NCBI GenBank assembly: GCA_963700925.1
Contig: OY969553.1
Coordinates: forward strand, 1,178,001 to 1,242,000
Length of the DNA: 64,000 nucleotides
Source of the DNA: CAWJMD01 sp963700925
Lineage (GTDB): Bacteria > Actinomycetota > Actinomycetes > Actinomycetales > CAWJMD01
Direction: 5' to 3'
The notes beneath the pieces are model-generated. The model searched no databases and was not told where the DNA came from. It saw only the letters and a program-made list of their open reading frames with translations. Positions 23,277-31,863 of this stretch are shown here, one piece after another; position 1 is the first letter of the stretch, and each line of letters begins with the position of its first letter. Position numbers and translations under genes: made by a program.

Positions 23277-23708
23277 TCAGCCCTCGACGGTGATGCCCAT
23301 GGAGCGGGCGGTGCCGGCGATGATCTTGGACGCTGCGTCCAGGTCGTTGGCGTTCAGGTCCTCGAGCTTGGTCTGGGCGATCTCCCGGACCTGCGCCCGG
23401 GTGAGCCGCGCGACCTTGGTCTTGTGCGGCTCGCCCGAGCCCTTGGCGACTCCGGCGGCCTTCTTGATCAGCTCGGCGGCCGGCGGGGTCTTGGTGATGA
23501 AGGTGAAGGAGCGGTCCTCGTAGACCGTGATCTCCACCGGCACGACGTTGCCGCGCTGCGACTCGGTCGCCGCGTTGTACGCCTTGCAGAACTCCATGAT
23601 GTTGACGCCGTGCTGGCCCAGCGCGGGGCCGATCGGCGGCGCCGGAGTGGCGGCACCGGCGTTGATCTGGAGCTTGATCAGGCCGGCGACCTTCTTCTTG
23701 GGGGGCAT
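23277..23708 (-). CDS. rplK: 50S ribosomal protein L11
   Basis: 143 residues, normal length. Start [20 protein letters not shown] at 23708 with GAAGGA upstream. The N-terminal domain with the Pro-rich thiopeptide site ([16 protein letters not shown]) and the rRNA-binding C-terminal domain ([10 protein letters not shown] end) are intact. Part of the GTPase-associated centre together with L10 and L12 encoded downstream. Confidence 0.98.
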
Positions 23709-23783
23709 GTCTCGGGTCCTTCGTTCTCTCTCTTCGATGCTGCGGGTCACCGGTGGCAGTGGGCACGCCACCGGAGTGGTGGG

Positions 23784-24491
23784 TCAGATCTTGGCGACCT
23801 GGTTGAACGCGAGCTCGACCGGCGTCTCGCGTCCGAAGATGGACACCAGCACCTTGAGCTTCTGCGAGTCGGGGTTGATCTCCGTGATGGTCGCCGGGAG
23901 GGTCTCGAACGGCGGCTCCATCACGGTCACCGACTCACCGACCTCGAACTCCACGATCGTGGTCTCGACCTTGGCCGGCTTGCCGGTCTCCTTCGGCGCC
24001 AGCGTGGGCGCGAGCATGGAGAAGACCTCGTCGTTGCTCAGCGGCACCGGCTGGTGGGTGTGCCCGACGAATCCGGTGACACCCGGTGTGTGGCGCACGG
24101 CGCCCCACGACTCGTCGGTCAGGTCCATCCGGACGAGCACGTAGCCGGGGATGCGCACGCGGCGGACCTGCTTGCGCACGCCGTTCTTGATCTCGGTGAC
24201 CTCTTCCATGGGCACCTCGACGGCGAAGATGTAGTCCTCCATGTTGAGGGAGGAGATGCGGTTCTCGAGGTTCGCCTTGACCCGGTTCTCGTACCCCGCG
24301 TACGAGTGGATGACGAACCAGTCGCCGGGCTCGCTCCGCAGCTTGGCCTTGAACTCCTCGACCGGGTCCACCTCGGCCTCTTCGGCTTCCGTCCCTTCGG
24401 CCTCGTCCGCCGGAGCCTCGTCGACCGGAGCGTCCTCGGCGGGAGCCTCGTCGACCGGAGCCTCGTCAGCGGGAGCCTCGTCCGGCGTCAC
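23784..24491 (-). CDS. nusG: Transcription antitermination/termination factor NusG
   Basis: NusG couples RNA polymerase to Rho and the ribosome. Residues from about 55 on show the NGN domain (WFVIHSYAGYENRVKANLENR, PGYVLVRMDLTDESWGAVRHTPG) and a C-terminal KOW domain (VGESVTVMEPPFETLPATI, FGRETPVELAFNQV). Before it is an acidic Glu/Ala/Asp/Pro-rich stretch normal for actinobacteria. The only start in frame is GTG at 24491, with no ribosome site; directly upstream in another frame is a better NusG-like beginning (24634). The true N-terminus therefore probably lies upstream across a one-base frameshift. Confidence 0.93.
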   Translation of the reverse strand: MTPDEAPADEAPVDEAPAEDAPVDEAPADEAEGTEAEEAEVDPVEEFKAKLRSEPGDWFVIHSYAGYENRVKANLENRISSLNMEDYIFAVEVPMEEVTEIKNGVRKQVRRVRIPGYVLVRMDLTDESWGAVRHTPGVTGFVGHTHQPVPLSNDEVFSMLAPTLAPKETGKPAKVETTIVEFEVGESVTVMEPPFETLPATITEINPDSQKLKVLVSIFGRETPVELAFNQVAKI

Positions 24492-24634
24492 GGCGTCGAC
24501 ACCGTCAACAGATCAGCAGAGTCGGCGGGGTCGCTCGCGCGCTCCTCGTCCACCTCACCGGTCGACTGCTCGGTGGTGGGGTCGAGGACGCCGCCACTGA
24601 ACTGCGGCGACTGCTCGGGCAACTGCTGGGACAC
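24488..24634 (-). pseudogene. Out-of-frame NusG N-terminal segment
   Basis: A 48-codon reading frame starts at GTG 24634 behind AGCAGG and begins SQQLPEQSPQF, then STGEVDEERASDPADSAD, an acidic composition like the N-terminus of actinobacterial NusG. It stops at 24488, overlapping the nusG GTG by four bases. Adding one base would join it to nusG through DGVDAVTPDEAP. Either a sequencing error, a frameshift, or a small coupled leader ORF. Confidence 0.5.
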
Positions 24635-24705
24635 GGTGCGGACCTGCTTTCTGTGGACTTCGAGGTGGTACGTCGGGCGGACGGCGAGCGCGTTCGCGCA
24701 GGCGC

Positions 24706-24996
24706 TCAGCCGGCGAAGGCCCACTTCACGAGCTTGCCGAAGCTGAAGTCCAGACCCGAGACGAACACCATCACGGCGAGGACGAACACGAGCACCACCG
24801 ACGTGTACGTCAGCAGCTCCTGTCGGGTCGGACGGACAACCTTCTTCAGCTCGGAGACGACCTGCCGCAGGAACCGCCGCAGCCGGGCGTACGGGCCGAG
24901 TCGTTCGACGGCGGCGGAGCTGTCGCCACGCCGGGCCGGCGAGGTCCTCGCGGTCTCGTCGTTGCCGCCGGGCTCACCCGCGCGGGTCTGGGTCAC
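24706..24996 (-). CDS. secE: Preprotein translocase subunit SecE
   Basis: 96 residues: a hydrophilic Arg/Gly/Glu-rich N-terminus, the amphipathic helix RLRRFLRQVVSELKKVVRPT and one C-terminal membrane helix (YTSVVLVFVLAVMVFVSGLDF), the single-helix actinobacterial form. It clamps SecY in the Sec channel. The GTG at 24996 has GAGGGA upstream; an earlier start would run into tRNA-Trp. Classic secE-nusG-rplK order. Confidence 0.95.
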   Translation of the reverse strand: MTQTRAGEPGGNDETARTSPARRGDSSAAVERLGPYARLRRFLRQVVSELKKVVRPTRQELLTYTSVVLVFVLAVMVFVSGLDFSFGKLVKWAFAG

Positions 24997-25078
24997 GTCT
25001 GGGTCCCTCGCTGGTCGGAATCGGCTGGTCTGGCTTCTGGTCTGGGCTGTGGCTGGTCGGTCTCGTCGTGCTGAGCCG

Positions 25079-25151
25079 CAGGGCAGGAGGGACTCGAACC
25101 CACAACCGCCGGTTTTGGAGACCGGTGCGCTACCAATTGCGCCACTGCCCT
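25079..25151 (-). tRNA. tRNA-Trp (CCA anticodon)
   Basis: Cloverleaf of 73 bases on the minus strand: acceptor AGGGCAG with CTGCCCT, anticodon loop CTCCAAA with CCA, and GGTTCGAGTCC T arm. CCA is not encoded. The tRNA-Trp-secE-nusG order is common in actinobacteria. Confidence 0.97.
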
Positions 25152-25372
25152 TCGGGGTCGACACCCGTCCACGACCGGTCTGGGGTTGGGCAGGCCGGAG
25201 CATGGCGGTCGTCAACCACCGGGACCGAGTGTACGCACCCGCTTGGGACAGGTCGAACCAGCACGACCCGTCCCATCACACGGACCTGACTCACCAACGC
25301 ACTCCTCCGAGTGACAGGATTCAGGTCGTGAACGAGCGAAGCGGCACAGTACGCGAGTCAGAGGCGATCACC

Positions 25373-26596
25373 GTGACGACGACCAGCACCACCGGAGGGT
25401 CCAGGCGCAGGGTGTCGGCCCGCATCGGGTCTATCGCCGAGTCGGCCACGCTGGCCGTGGATGCCAAGGCCAAGGCGCTCAAGGCACAGGGACGCCCCGT
25501 GATCGGCTTCGGGGCCGGCGAGCCCGACTTCGCGACTCCCGACTACGTCGTGGCGGCCGCCGCAGCTGCCTGCGCCGATCCGGCGAACCACCGGTACACC
25601 CCGGCCGGCGGTCTGCCCGACCTGAAGGCCGCGATCGTCGCCAAGACCGCGCGGGACTCCGGGTACCAGGTCGAGGCCAGCCAGGTCCTGGTGACGAACG
25701 GCGGCAAGCAGGCCGTCTACCAGGCGTTCGCCACCCTGCTCGACCCAGGCGACGAGGTGCTGCTGCCCTCTCCCTACTGGACCACCTACCCCGAGGCGAT
25801 CAAGCTCGCCGACGGCGTGCCGGTCGAGGTCTTCGCCGGCGAGGACGCCGGGTACCTGGTGACGGTGGACCAGCTCGAGAAGGCCCGCACCGAGCGCACG
25901 AAGGTGTTGCTGTTCTGCTCCCCGTCCAACCCGACGGGTGCCGTTTTCCCGCCCGAGCAGGTGCACGCCATCGGCGAGTGGGCGCTCGAGCACGGCATCT
26001 GGGTGGTCACGGACGAGATCTACGAGCACCTGCTCTACGACGGCGCCCGCGCAGTCTCGCTGCCCGTGGCGGTACCCGAGCTGGCCAGCACCTGCGTCGT
26101 GCTCAACGGCGTCGCCAAGACGTACGCGATGACCGGCTGGCGGGTCGGCTGGATGCTCGGTCCCGCCGACGTGGTCAAGGCGGCCACCAACCTGCAGTCG
26201 CACGCCACGTCGAACGTCGCGAACGTGTCGCAGCGCGCGGCCATCGCCGCTCTGACCGGGGACCTGTCGGCCGTGGCGAAGATGCGCGAGGCCTTCGACC
26301 GGCGCCGCCGCACGATGGTGCGGATGCTGAACGAGATCGACGGCGTCACCTGCCCGACCCCTCAGGGAGCCTTCTACGCCTACCCGTCGGTGGCGGGAGT
26401 GCTCGGACGCGAGATCCGGGGACGGGTACCGAACACCTCGGCCGAGCTGGCCGGGCTGATCCTGGACGAGGTCGAGGTCGCCGTCGTGCCGGGCGAGGCC
26501 TTCGGACCCAGCGGGTACCTCCGGCTGTCGTACGCCCTCGGTGACGACGACCTGGTCGAGGGTGTCGGACGGATCCAGCGGCTGCTCGCGGAGTAG
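25373..26596 (+). CDS. Pyridoxal phosphate aminotransferase, aspartate type
   Basis: 407 residues, class I aminotransferase. Family features: GAGEPDFATPDYV near the N-terminus, YTPAGGLPDLKAAI, LFCSPSNPTGAVF, TDEIYEHLLYDG, the PLP lysine in NGVAKTYAMTGWRVGW, and the C-terminal substrate Arg in GYLRLSYAL. This is very like the aspartate aminotransferase that sits next to secE in Streptomyces. Start taken at GTG 25373 with AGAGG upstream; GTG at 25328 would add 15 residues and sits seven bases after CAGGAT, so a leaderless longer form is possible. Divergent from tRNA-Trp and secE. Confidence 0.93.
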   Translation: MTTTSTTGGSRRRVSARIGSIAESATLAVDAKAKALKAQGRPVIGFGAGEPDFATPDYVVAAAAAACADPANHRYTPAGGLPDLKAAIVAKTARDSGYQVEASQVLVTNGGKQAVYQAFATLLDPGDEVLLPSPYWTTYPEAIKLADGVPVEVFAGEDAGYLVTVDQLEKARTERTKVLLFCSPSNPTGAVFPPEQVHAIGEWALEHGIWVVTDEIYEHLLYDGARAVSLPVAVPELASTCVVLNGVAKTYAMTGWRVGWMLGPADVVKAATNLQSHATSNVANVSQRAAIAALTGDLSAVAKMREAFDRRRRTMVRMLNEIDGVTCPTPQGAFYAYPSVAGVLGREIRGRVPNTSAELAGLILDEVEVAVVPGEAFGPSGYLRLSYALGDDDLVEGVGRIQRLLAE

Positions 26597-26651
26597 GCAA
26601 ACCCGTTCTCACAGCGTCCGGACGGGGGCGTGCGGGACTGTTGTCGCCGCG

Positions 26652-26693
26652 GTAACACAGGCGCGACGGGGCGAAACACGCCGTCTCTAGCGT
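26652..26693 (+). promoter_or_regulatory. narK promoter with GAAAC box and -10 TAGCGT
   Basis: GTAAC (26652-26656) and GAAAC (26673-26677) precede TAGCGT (26688-26693), which fits TANNNT. GAAAC stands exactly ten bases before the -10, as it does at the nirB promoter. GTNAC/GAAAC half-sites are those of GlnR-type nitrogen regulators in actinobacteria; NnaR, encoded downstream, may act with GlnR. The regulator assignment is inference. Confidence 0.55.
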
Positions 26694-26741
26694 CGCCTCC
26701 GAACGCCCGCCACCGTGGTGGGCCGTCCACGGAGGCTCGCG

Positions 26742-28109
26742 ATGGCCACCCCAACGATCCAGACCGCCGGCACCACCGAAGGCGCCGTCACCGAGGCACG
26801 GGTCGCGCACCGGAGCGGCCGCTGGATCGACCACTGGGACCCCGAGGACAACACGCTGTGGCAGAACGGCGGCCGCGCCGTCGCCCGCCGCAACCTGGTC
26901 CTGTCGATCTTCGCCGAGTTCCTCGGGTTCGCGGTCTGGGCGCTGTGGAGCATCGTCGTCCCCCAGCTGAACGGCGTGGGCTTCGCGCTCACGATCGACC
27001 AGATGTTCTGGCTGGTCTCGGTGCCGGCCCTGGTCGGCGCCACCCTGCGCATCCCCTACACGCTGGCGGTGCCGACCTTCGGCGGCCGCAACTGGACCGT
27101 GGTGTCGGCCCTGCTCCTGCTGCTGCCCGCATTGGGCTTGGCGTGGGCGATCTCGAACCCTTCCACCTCGTTCGGGGTGCTGCTGATGGTCGCCGCCCTC
27201 GCCGGGTTCGGCGGCGGCAACTTCGCGTCGTCGATGGCCAACATCTCGTTCTTCTACCCCGAGCGGGAGAAGGGACGGGCGCTGGGGCTCAACGCTGCAG
27301 GCGGCAACATCGGCACGGCCTTCGTCCAGTTCACCGTGCCCGTCGTGATCGTGATCGGCACAGGCGTGACGCTCGAGAGGGCCGGGCTCATCTTCGTACC
27401 GCTGTGCCTGCTGGCCGCCGTGCTGGCCTGGCGCTGGATGGACAACCTGACCGGCGCCAAGGCCGACCACCGCAGCTTCGTGGCGGCGGCCGGCCACCGC
27501 CACACCTGGATCATCTCGGTGATCTACATCGGCACCTTCGGCTCGTTCATCGGCTACTCCGGCGCGTTCCCGACCCTGCTCGCCACCGCGTTCCCCGAGG
27601 TGACCGTCAGCGTGGCCTTCCTCGGCGCCCTGGTCGGGTCGCTGGCCCGTCCGCTCGGCGGGATCCTCTCCGACCGCTGGGGCGGGACGCCGGTCACGCT
27701 GGTCTCGTTCGCCGTGATGTCGATCGGCGCGATCGGCGCCACCCAGGGCCTGAGCCGGCACTCCTTCGGACTGTTCCTCGGGTCGTTCCTGCTGCTCTTC
27801 GTGTTCACCGGCGTCGGCAACGGCTCGGTCTATCGGATGATCCCTGCCATCTTCGCCGCGGACATTGCGGGCACCGGGGGCGACGTGAACCGCGCACGCA
27901 AGATGGCGGCCGGCTGCATCGGCATCGCCGGCGCGATCGGCGCCTTCGGCGGCTTCCTGGTTCCTCGAGGGTTCGCGCTCTCGAAGGAACTCGCCGGCAG
28001 CCTGATCCCGGCGCTGTACGTCTTCGTGGCGGTCTACCTGCTGCTCGCGGTGCTGACCTGGGCGGTCTACGGCCGCCGTGGTGCGGCTCTGGCCGCGGCG
28101 AAGGTCTGA
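26742..28109 (+). CDS. narK: Nitrate/nitrite transporter, MFS NarK family
   Basis: 455 residues from ATG 26742, which has a strong GGAGG. Twelve hydrophobic segments in two groups of six. The nitrate signature regions are present in GFGGGNFASSMANISFFYP and in the second half GVGNGSVYRMIPAIF, each with Gly-rich helices and the Arg in ARKMA. It brings nitrate into the cell for the reductase encoded four bases downstream. It could also move nitrite. Confidence 0.93.
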   Translation: MATPTIQTAGTTEGAVTEARVAHRSGRWIDHWDPEDNTLWQNGGRAVARRNLVLSIFAEFLGFAVWALWSIVVPQLNGVGFALTIDQMFWLVSVPALVGATLRIPYTLAVPTFGGRNWTVVSALLLLLPALGLAWAISNPSTSFGVLLMVAALAGFGGGNFASSMANISFFYPEREKGRALGLNAAGGNIGTAFVQFTVPVVIVIGTGVTLERAGLIFVPLCLLAAVLAWRWMDNLTGAKADHRSFVAAAGHRHTWIISVIYIGTFGSFIGYSGAFPTLLATAFPEVTVSVAFLGALVGSLARPLGGILSDRWGGTPVTLVSFAVMSIGAIGATQGLSRHSFGLFLGSFLLLFVFTGVGNGSVYRMIPAIFAADIAGTGGDVNRARKMAAGCIGIAGAIGAFGGFLVPRGFALSKELAGSLIPALYVFVAVYLLLAVLTWAVYGRRGAALAAAKV

Positions 28110-28113
28110 CGGC

Positions 28114-30267
28114 GTGCCGGTCGCTTCAGCCATTCCGGTGCGGCCGGTCCCGACGCACTGCCCCTACTGCGCCTTGCAGTGCGCGATGGACCTCACCCCT
28201 TCCGAGCAGGGCCCGGTGGTGTCGGGACGGGACTTCCCCACCAACGCAGGTGGCCTGTGCCAGAAGGGGTGGACGTCGGCGGCGGTGCTCGGGGCCCCGG
28301 ACCGGCTGGCCACTCCCCTGGTGCGTGGCGCCGATGGCGTGCTGGCACCGGCTGGCTGGGACGTCGCGCTCGACCTGGTCGCCGACCGGCTCGCCGACCT
28401 GCAGGCGAGGCACGGCAACGACTCCGTCGCGGTGTTCGGCGGCGGCGGGCTGACGAACGAAAAGGCTTACGCCTTAGGCAAGTTCGCGCGCATGGCGCTG
28501 CGGACGCGGTACATCGACTACAACGGCCGGTTCTGCATGTCGTCGGCTGCCGCGGCGACGCTGCGAGGTTTCGGACTCGACCGTGGGCTGCCGTTCCCGC
28601 TCACCGACCTCGCCGGCGCGGGAGCCGTGATGCTGGTCGGCAGCAACCTGGCCGAGACGATGCCGCCTGCGGTGCAACACCTTTCGGGTGTCCGCAGCCG
28701 TGGTGGCCTGGTGGTCGTCGACCCGCGCCGCACACCGACGGCGGCACTGACGGACGACGGGGCCGGCCTGCACCTCCAGCCGCTGCCGGGCACGGACCTG
28801 GTGGTGCTGATGGCACTGCTGCACATCGTCTGGCACGAGGGCCTGGCAGACCACGAGTACCTGGCGCAGCGGGTCAACGGCGCCGACGAGGTTCGAGCCG
28901 CCGTGTCGAGCTGGTGGCCCGAGCGGGCCGAGCGCGTCAGCGGGGTGCCCGCCTCCCTCCTGCGAGAGGGGGCACGGCTGCTCGCGTCCGCGGCACGAAC
29001 CCAGCTCGGGCCCGGCGCGTACGTGTTGACCGGGCGCGGCGCCGAGCAGCACGCGCACGGCACCGACACGGTGACGGCGGCGATCAATCTGTCACTCGCA
29101 CTCGGACTGCCCGGCAGGACCGGCAGCGGGTACGGGTGCATCACCGGCCAGGGCAACGGGCAGGGCGGACGGGAGCACGGGCAGAAGGCCGACCAGCTGC
29201 CCGGCTACCGCAGCATCAGCGACCCCGCGGCGCGAGCGCACGTGGCCGGGGTGTGGGGCATCGAGCCTGACGACCTGCCCGGTCCCGGGGTGCCGGCGAT
29301 GCAGCTGATCGACCGACTCGGCACCGCCGACGGACCACGGGCCCTGCTCGTCCATGGCGCCAACCTCGTCGTCTCAGCCCCTGACGCCGGACGGGTGCGT
29401 GAGCGGCTGCGCTCGCTCGACCTGCTCGTGGTCTGCGACCTCGTGCCGTCCGAGACCGCGATGCTGGCCGATGTCGTGCTACCGGTGGCCCAGTTCGCCG
29501 AGGAGGACGGCACCATGACGACGCTCGAGGGCCGCGTGGTGCGGCGGCGCCGCGCGGTCGAACCTCCGCCGGGCGTGCGGACCGAGCTCGAGGTGCTGCA
29601 CGGTCTCGCGGCCAGAAGGGGTCTGGGAGAAGCGTTTCCGACCGATCCGGAGGCGGTCTTCGACGAGCTCGGCCGCGCGTCGGCCGGTGGACCTGCCGAC
29701 TACTCCGGCATCAGCCACTCCAGGCTCGACGCCGGCGAGGCGCTGTTCTGGCCCTGCCCGTCGACCCCTGCCGGAGACGCGTCCCACCCCGGCACGCCGC
29801 GATTGTTCCTCGACCGCTTCGCGCACCCCGACGGCCGGGCCAAGATGGTGCCGGTCGAGGCCAGGGGGGTCGACGACGACCTGCGCGCCGACGCACGCGT
29901 CTACCTGGTCACAGGCCGGGTGCTGCAGCACTACCAGTCCGGCGCCCAAACACGGCGCGTACCAGAGCTTCTCGCCGCCTCGCCGGGTGGGTTCGTGCAG
30001 CTGCACCCGCACCTGGCTGGCCGCCTCGGCATCGAGGACGGTGACCGGGTGCAGGTCACGTCATCGCGAGGCACCGCGTTCGCCGCGGCCCGCATCAGCG
30101 GCGAAACACGTCCCGACACCGTCTTCATGCCGTTCCACTTCCCGGGCGACGCGAGCGCCAACCAGCTGACGAACCCTGAGACCGACCCGATCAGCGGCAT
30201 GCCCGAGTTCAAGGTCTGTGCCGTGGACGTGCGGCGCGCGCCCGTGCCGGCGGAGGTGGCTTCGTGA
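28114..30267 (+). CDS. nasC: Assimilatory nitrate reductase, molybdopterin catalytic subunit
   Basis: 717 residues, cytosolic, no Tat signal. The N-terminal [4Fe-4S] ligands are in CPYCALQC, with the fourth Cys in GGLCQKGW; then molybdopterin oxidoreductase domains (FCMSSAAAATLRGFGLDRGLPFP, GSNLAETMPP, GCITGQGNGQGGREHGQKADQLPGY) and a C-terminal MGD-binding domain (YLVTGRVLQHYQSGAQTRRV). Reduces nitrate to nitrite. GTG start at 28114, five bases after narK ends. The next gene supplies the electron-transfer flavoprotein. Confidence 0.92.
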   Translation: MPVASAIPVRPVPTHCPYCALQCAMDLTPSEQGPVVSGRDFPTNAGGLCQKGWTSAAVLGAPDRLATPLVRGADGVLAPAGWDVALDLVADRLADLQARHGNDSVAVFGGGGLTNEKAYALGKFARMALRTRYIDYNGRFCMSSAAAATLRGFGLDRGLPFPLTDLAGAGAVMLVGSNLAETMPPAVQHLSGVRSRGGLVVVDPRRTPTAALTDDGAGLHLQPLPGTDLVVLMALLHIVWHEGLADHEYLAQRVNGADEVRAAVSSWWPERAERVSGVPASLLREGARLLASAARTQLGPGAYVLTGRGAEQHAHGTDTVTAAINLSLALGLPGRTGSGYGCITGQGNGQGGREHGQKADQLPGYRSISDPAARAHVAGVWGIEPDDLPGPGVPAMQLIDRLGTADGPRALLVHGANLVVSAPDAGRVRERLRSLDLLVVCDLVPSETAMLADVVLPVAQFAEEDGTMTTLEGRVVRRRRAVEPPPGVRTELEVLHGLAARRGLGEAFPTDPEAVFDELGRASAGGPADYSGISHSRLDAGEALFWPCPSTPAGDASHPGTPRLFLDRFAHPDGRAKMVPVEARGVDDDLRADARVYLVTGRVLQHYQSGAQTRRVPELLAASPGGFVQLHPHLAGRLGIEDGDRVQVTSSRGTAFAAARISGETRPDTVFMPFHFPGDASANQLTNPETDPISGMPEFKVCAVDVRRAPVPAEVAS

Positions 30268-31853
30268 CCCCGGCCAGGGAAGGTGCGCACCGAGTCGTGG
30301 TGATCGGGCACGGCATGGTCGCGCACCGGTTCGTCGAGGAAGTCACCCGTCACAGCAACCGGGCCGAGTCGCGCGCAGTGCGAGTCACGGTGCTCGGCGA
30401 CGAGCCCTACCACCCGTACAACCGGCTCTTGCTGTCGGAGGTCGTCGCCGGCAGGGCCGAGGTAGCCGGGCTGGCGATGCCCGAAACTCCCTCGGGCGTC
30501 ACGGTTCTGAGCTCGACGGCGGCCGTCCGCATCGACCGGGCAGCGGGGCATGTCGTCGACGACACAGGTGAGACGCACCCGTTCGACACCGTGGTGCTGG
30601 CGACCGGCGCCGCTCCCCGCGTGCCGCCGATGGGCGGCTGTACGGGCGACGAACTGCCGCACGGTGTGATGGCACTTCGCACGGTCGACGACGGACGGCA
30701 CCTGCTGGCCACGGCAGCGACCGCGAAGCGCGCGATCGTGCTCGGCGGCGGCTTGCTCGGCGTCGAGGCAGCATGCGCCCTGGCGGGTCGCGGCCTGCAC
30801 GTCACGATCGTCCACGCCGCATCGCACCTGATGGAGCGGCAGCTGGAGCCGGGCGCAGCCGCAGCCCTGGCGGACGCCGTGCGTGACCTGGGCCTCGACC
30901 TGCGAACGGGTGCCGGGGCCGTGGCGGTGCACACGGGGCCGGACGGGCGGTGCAGTGCGATGGAGCTGTCGGACGGGGAACTCGTGCCGGCGGACCTGGT
31001 GCTGCTCACGGTCGGCGTGCAGCCGAGGACAGCCCTGGCCGCCGAGGCGGGGCTCCCGGTCGACCGTGGCGTGCTGGTGGGCGACGACCTCCGGAGCCCC
31101 GGCGACCCCCGTGTTGCTGCGATCGGCGACTGCGCCCAGCCCGCTTCGGGCCTGCCGGGTGCCGACATGGCCGGGCTGGTGGCACCCGGTTGGGAGCAGG
31201 CAGAGTTGCTCGCCCGTCTGATGAGTGGCGAAAGTGACCGTCCACCAACGATTGTCGGAGAATCGGCGCCGACATTCGTGCGCCTCAAGGCCGCCGGCCT
31301 CGACGTCGTGACTGTCAGTAGGCCTCCGTCCGACCCCGCCATGACCCGCACGCTCAGCCTGTCGGACCCGGTGGGGCGGCGAGCCGTGGAGGTCGTGGTC
31401 GAGGGAGACCGGCTCGTTGCGGCCACCTGCGTCGGCGCCGGCGCGCTGGCCGCAGACCTGGTCGTCGCCTGCGAGCGCGGCACCCCGGTACCGACCGACC
31501 CCGCGCACCTCCTCGTCCGGGGCGGCGGAGCGGCGGTGCCGGAGGCGTCCAACCCCACACACATCCCCGACGACGCGACGGTGTGCCGGTGCAACGGCGT
31601 GACGAAGCGGGCGATCGTCGCCGCCTGGCACGACGGCGCGCGTACCGCACCTGCATGCGGCGCGGCCACGCGCGCCGGCACCGGATGTGGAGGGTGTGCT
31701 GGAGCCGTCACCGGCATCCTCGACTGGCTGGCCCGCGTCGACCCCGACACCCCACCACCATCACCGTCCTCACAACCCGTCGGGCGAACCGGCGAGTCCG
31801 ATGTTTCCTGCACGAAACATCCGGCGAGCGTTGGGGAAACGCGCACCTCCTAG
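30264..31853 (+). CDS. nasB: FAD-dependent oxidoreductase with BFD [2Fe-2S] domain, nitrate reductase electron donor
   Basis: 529 residues. Two nucleotide-binding folds (VVVIGHGMVAHRFVEE at the N-terminus and IVLGGGLLGVEAACAL near 155) and FAD motif GVLVGDDLRSPGDPRVAAIGD are followed by a bacterioferritin-ferredoxin-like [2Fe-2S] domain with CRCNGV and GCGGC. It probably passes electrons from NAD(P)H to the nitrate reductase. Overlaps it by four bases (GTGA). The last 30 or so codons (from PDTPPPSPSS) lie over the nirB promoter, including its palindrome. The symbol nasB follows common usage for this partner. Confidence 0.85.
   Translation: MTPAREGAHRVVVIGHGMVAHRFVEEVTRHSNRAESRAVRVTVLGDEPYHPYNRLLLSEVVAGRAEVAGLAMPETPSGVTVLSSTAAVRIDRAAGHVVDDTGETHPFDTVVLATGAAPRVPPMGGCTGDELPHGVMALRTVDDGRHLLATAATAKRAIVLGGGLLGVEAACALAGRGLHVTIVHAASHLMERQLEPGAAAALADAVRDLGLDLRTGAGAVAVHTGPDGRCSAMELSDGELVPADLVLLTVGVQPRTALAAEAGLPVDRGVLVGDDLRSPGDPRVAAIGDCAQPASGLPGADMAGLVAPGWEQAELLARLMSGESDRPPTIVGESAPTFVRLKAAGLDVVTVSRPPSDPAMTRTLSLSDPVGRRAVEVVVEGDRLVAATCVGAGALAADLVVACERGTPVPTDPAHLLVRGGGAAVPEASNPTHIPDDATVCRCNGVTKRAIVAAWHDGARTAPACGAATRAGTGCGGCAGAVTGILDWLARVDPDTPPPSPSSQPVGRTGESDVSCTKHPASVGETRTS
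31800..31821 (+). promoter_or_regulatory. Palindromic operator upstream of nirB
   Basis: GATGTTTC, six bases, GAAACATC is a perfect 8-bp inverted repeat lying inside the 3' end of the preceding coding region and 22 bases (two helical turns) upstream of the GAAAC box of the nirB promoter. The GTTTC-N6-GAAAC spacing fits a GlnR/NnaR-type site. Confidence 0.6.
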
Positions 31854-31856
31854 CGT
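31836..31856 (+). promoter_or_regulatory. nirB promoter, probably leaderless
   Basis: GAAAC (31836-31840), ten bases, TAGCGT (31851-31856), then seven bases and the nirB ATG. A TANNNT box seven bases before the start codon is the usual mark of leaderless mRNA in actinobacteria; no ribosome site is seen upstream of this ATG. Confidence 0.65.
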
Positions 31857-31863
31857 CGGTGCC

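Noticed and set aside
26346..28133. Long minus-strand open frame opposite narK
   Set aside because: Shadow of the transporter gene; no ribosome site and no recognisable domain.
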